Source: Bacillota bacterium
GTDB lineage: Bacteria > Bacillota_I > Bacilli_A > Erysipelotrichales > Erysipelotrichaceae
Direction of reading: 5' to 3'
DNA length: 50,149 nucleotides
NCBI GenBank assembly: GCA_023388995.1
Contig: JAEWFD010000044.1
Span: 1 to 50,149 of the forward strand
In this document: positions 48,460-50,149 of the stretch, piece after piece
How positions within the stretch are numbered: the first letter of the stretch is position 1
How the letters are laid out: each line of letters opens with the position of its first letter
Program-made: the position numbers and the translations under genes
Notes under the pieces: generated by a model
Seen by the model: only the letters and a program-made list of their open reading frames with translations
Told to the model about the DNA's origin: nothing
Database searches by the model: none

Positions 48460-49842
48460 ATGAATAGTAATCCGAATCAAATAGAAGCCAGTCGATATAT
48501 AAAAAAGATGATCGTGCGTGATGATCGTTTAAGCGTTAAAATTGTTGCGCTTCCGGTAGGAAAAGCACAGTTTTCTGTTGCGATCCAATCGATAAAAGAG
48601 TATTTGCAAAAACAGGGGATTGTATATGGCGTGCTGGATCATGCGCTTGACCTCATTTATGAACAGAATTTGTTTCATCAAGAGATCGAAGTTGCGCGAG
48701 GTGTTTCGCCTATTCACGGATTACCTGGGAAATTGGTACGTATCCTGCCAAGTAAGAAACAGCAAGGAAGTAATCCTAATATTATATCTGCAGGTACACA
48801 GCTATTTGAGCTAGTGGATGCTGTACAGGGGATTAATGGTACTGATGTATATGGAGAAGTCATTCAAGCAAACGCTGGGGGAATGCCTGTACCGGTACTT
48901 GGCCGAGGCGTGAAACAAACAGGAAACCAAATTTTTGCTGAACTTGATGGATATTTGCAAGCAGACGGCGAAGAAATAGCAATTATCAACGAATATGTAA
49001 TTTCCGGCAACGTGGATCGCTATATTGGAAATGTAGAATTTGCGGGTGATGTAAAAGTCCTCGGAGACGTAAATGAAGGATATGTAATTGCTGCAGGAGG
49101 ATCTGTGATTGTCGAAGGTCTGGTTGACAGCAGTTCGATTATCAGTGGTGGGGACATCACGATAAAAAAAGGTTTGCTCGGCGGCAATCGTTCAACGATT
49201 TCTGCGAAAGGAAACATACGGATTCATTTTATTGAACAAGCTGCTTCTGTAGAAGCCGGAAAATCAGTTTATACGAATATGATCTTAAATAGCAAAGTAT
49301 ATGCCATGGATCAAGTAGTGGTAGAAGGCGATGAGGGAATGATTATTGGCGGCCGCACAGTTGCTCATAATTTGATTCAATGCAAAGAAGCAGGGTTTAA
49401 GTCATTTGTAAAAACAGAATTAATTGTTGGACTGACAAATGATCGCTTAGAGGAACTGGAACGTACACAACAAGTATACGATCTACTTGCTGCTGAAACT
49501 GAAGAGGTAAGGAAGAGTATTGCCTATCTGGAAGAAAAACAGATGAGTGCATCTGGTGATGCGCACCAAAAAATTAAACAGGATTTAGACGAATACACCA
49601 TGAAACGCAGTTATAATTTAGGTATTCTTGTCGAACTGAAAGACCGGCTTGAAAAGCTGCGGAGTCAGAAAAATACGATTGCGCGGATCTTGGTAGATAA
49701 AACAATTTATCCGCTTACTATCTGCAATGTCAACAATCATTTGTATGAGTTCACAGAACATATGTCCCATCGCTGTATGTTTGCAGATGAAAATGAAGTA
49801 TTGATCATTGATTATGATGATCAAATCCATATCGGACAATAG
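48460..49842 (+). CDS. FapA/DUF342 family protein
   Basis: 460 residues. DUF342 proteins have a beta-helix core: here GNVDRYIGNVEFAGDVKVLG, DVNEGYVIAAGGSVIVEGLV, DSSSIISGGDITIKKGLLGG are successive beta-helix turns, with a C-terminal coiled coil (about 335-410). Family members occur at the ends of flagellar clusters; a role in cell polarity or regulation has been suggested for relatives, none is proven here. Last gene of the cluster before a terminator. Confidence 0.85.
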   Translation: MNSNPNQIEASRYIKKMIVRDDRLSVKIVALPVGKAQFSVAIQSIKEYLQKQGIVYGVLDHALDLIYEQNLFHQEIEVARGVSPIHGLPGKLVRILPSKKQQGSNPNIISAGTQLFELVDAVQGINGTDVYGEVIQANAGGMPVPVLGRGVKQTGNQIFAELDGYLQADGEEIAIINEYVISGNVDRYIGNVEFAGDVKVLGDVNEGYVIAAGGSVIVEGLVDSSSIISGGDITIKKGLLGGNRSTISAKGNIRIHFIEQAASVEAGKSVYTNMILNSKVYAMDQVVVEGDEGMIIGGRTVAHNLIQCKEAGFKSFVKTELIVGLTNDRLEELERTQQVYDLLAAETEEVRKSIAYLEEKQMSASGDAHQKIKQDLDEYTMKRSYNLGILVELKDRLEKLRSQKNTIARILVDKTIYPLTICNVNNHLYEFTEHMSHRCMFADENEVLIIDYDDQIHIGQ

Positions 49843-49864
49843 CCATGGGAAACCATGGCTTTTC
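49841..49864 (+). terminator. Terminator of the flagellar cluster
   Basis: AGCCATGG and CCATGGCT form a perfect 8-base stem with a GAAA tetraloop, followed by TTTTC. It overlaps the stop codon of the DUF342 gene. The short T run makes it weaker than others here. Confidence 0.7.
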
Positions 49865-49901
49865 GTTGATATGCAACTATAATTTACAAGGGAGGATGTA
49901 A

Positions 49902-50051
49902 ATGATGAAAAAGCTATTTATTCTCTTGGCTGCATGCCTGTTGGTATCCTGCAGCAAAAGTCCGTTTCAACTTGAAAAGACTACGAAAATCAAACTTTCT
50001 GGCGAAAAAATTGCGAATAGAAGTAAGCGTCAAATAAATATACGAATATAA
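49902..50051 (+). CDS. Short lipoprotein of 49 residues
   Basis: MMKKLFILLAACLLVSC is a complete lipoprotein signal with lipobox LVSC; after the lipidated Cys17 only 32 basic residues follow before TAA at 50049. Start ATG 49902 (or 49905) lies behind AAGGGAGGATG. No homology recognised. It could be a real mini-lipoprotein or the remnant of a longer one truncated by the sequence that follows. Confidence 0.6.
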   Translation: MMKKLFILLAACLLVSCSKSPFQLEKTTKIKLSGEKIANRSKRQINIRI

Positions 50052-50100
50052 AATCCCTCCAACTGGCGGTATGATGTACCAGAAGGAGGGATTTCTATTT
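50051..50100 (+). terminator. Hairpin before the last gene, terminator-like and covering its ribosome site
   Basis: AAATCCCTCC (50051-50060) pairs with GGAGGGATTT (50085-50094), with an inner CTGG/CCAG stem, followed by a T-rich stretch. GGAGGG in the right arm is also the Shine-Dalgarno of ATG 50102. Confidence 0.65.
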
Positions 50101-50101
50101 T

Positions 50102-50149
50102 ATGAAAGAAAGTACAAAACAGAAATGGAAACAAATCATCGCAGAATAC
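50102..50149 (+). CDS. 5' end of a gene cut by the window edge
   Basis: Sixteen codons (MKESTKQKWKQIIAEY) behind GGAGGG. The pattern WKQIIAEY resembles the start of IS66-type TnpA accessory proteins, but 16 residues are too few to be sure. Confidence 0.35.
   Translation, partial: MKESTKQKWKQIIAEY

Noticed and set aside
1..50149. CRISPR arrays, rRNA and tRNA genes
   Set aside because: No regularly spaced repeats and no tRNA or rRNA sequence noticed on reading; no dedicated scan was possible.

Overview
The window comes from a low-GC, spore-forming, flagellated member of the Bacillota. Evidence is the rpmH-rnpA-yidC-jag origin-proximal block, the pth-mfd-spoVT and rqcP-yabP-yabQ-divIC blocks known from Bacillus, strong Shine-Dalgarno sites, and a complete single-operon style flagellar locus. 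Placement near Erysipelotrichales is only an impression from the RnpA/YidC/Jag sequences; no 16S or marker search was possible.

Layout. 1-6.8 kb: housekeeping genes (L34 end, RNase P protein, YidC, Jag, peptidyl-tRNA hydrolase, Mfd, SpoVT). 6.8-7.8 kb: small XRE regulator / membrane protein / DUF1905 group. 7.9-16.4 kb: an AraC-type regulator and a seven-gene cluster that joins an iron-siderophore/heme/corrinoid-type ABC importer (lipoprotein, two permeases, ATPase) to a nitrogenase-like H-D-K set. This is the most interesting part of the window. The NifH-like gene carries a frameshift, while the D-like and K-like partners are intact. The D/K cysteine pattern looks like a DPOR-type interfacial [4Fe-4S] cluster rather than a P-cluster/FeMo-co enzyme. 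A palindrome GTTAG-N6-CTAAC lies just downstream of the -10 of both the regulator and the importer operon. 16.4-17.8 kb: rqcP, yabP, yabQ, divIC. 17.9-19.6 kb: ECF sigma factor and a membrane protein that is probably its anti-sigma factor. 19.7-25.4 kb: a patchwork of a SIR2-like protein, an ABC-2 exporter, an HNH endonuclease, an AT-hook protein and a small Cys-rich protein, separated by bidirectional terminators. 25.4-26.8 kb: two tandem paralogs with an M15-peptidase-like fold plus a peptidoglycan-binding domain, one of which has lost all zinc ligands.

27.1-49.8 kb: one collinear flagellar gene cluster, flgBC-fliEFGHIJK-flgD-TIGR02530-flgE-flbD-motAB-fliY-fliOPQR-flhBA-sigma28-flgF/G-fapA, with overlapping genes and no internal terminator that I can see. 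fliL, fliM and cheY are absent from their usual position between motB and fliO, and the FliY-like protein lacks the complete CheC phosphatase motifs. 49.9-50.1 kb: a 49-residue lipoprotein, a hairpin, and the first 16 codons of a further gene.

How the parts may work together: the importer and nitrogenase-like genes probably form an iron-responsive unit that takes up a metal chelate and reduces it or its ligand. The substrate cannot be read from the sequence. The flagellar cluster encodes rod, hook, MS and C rings, export apparatus, stators and its own sigma factor.
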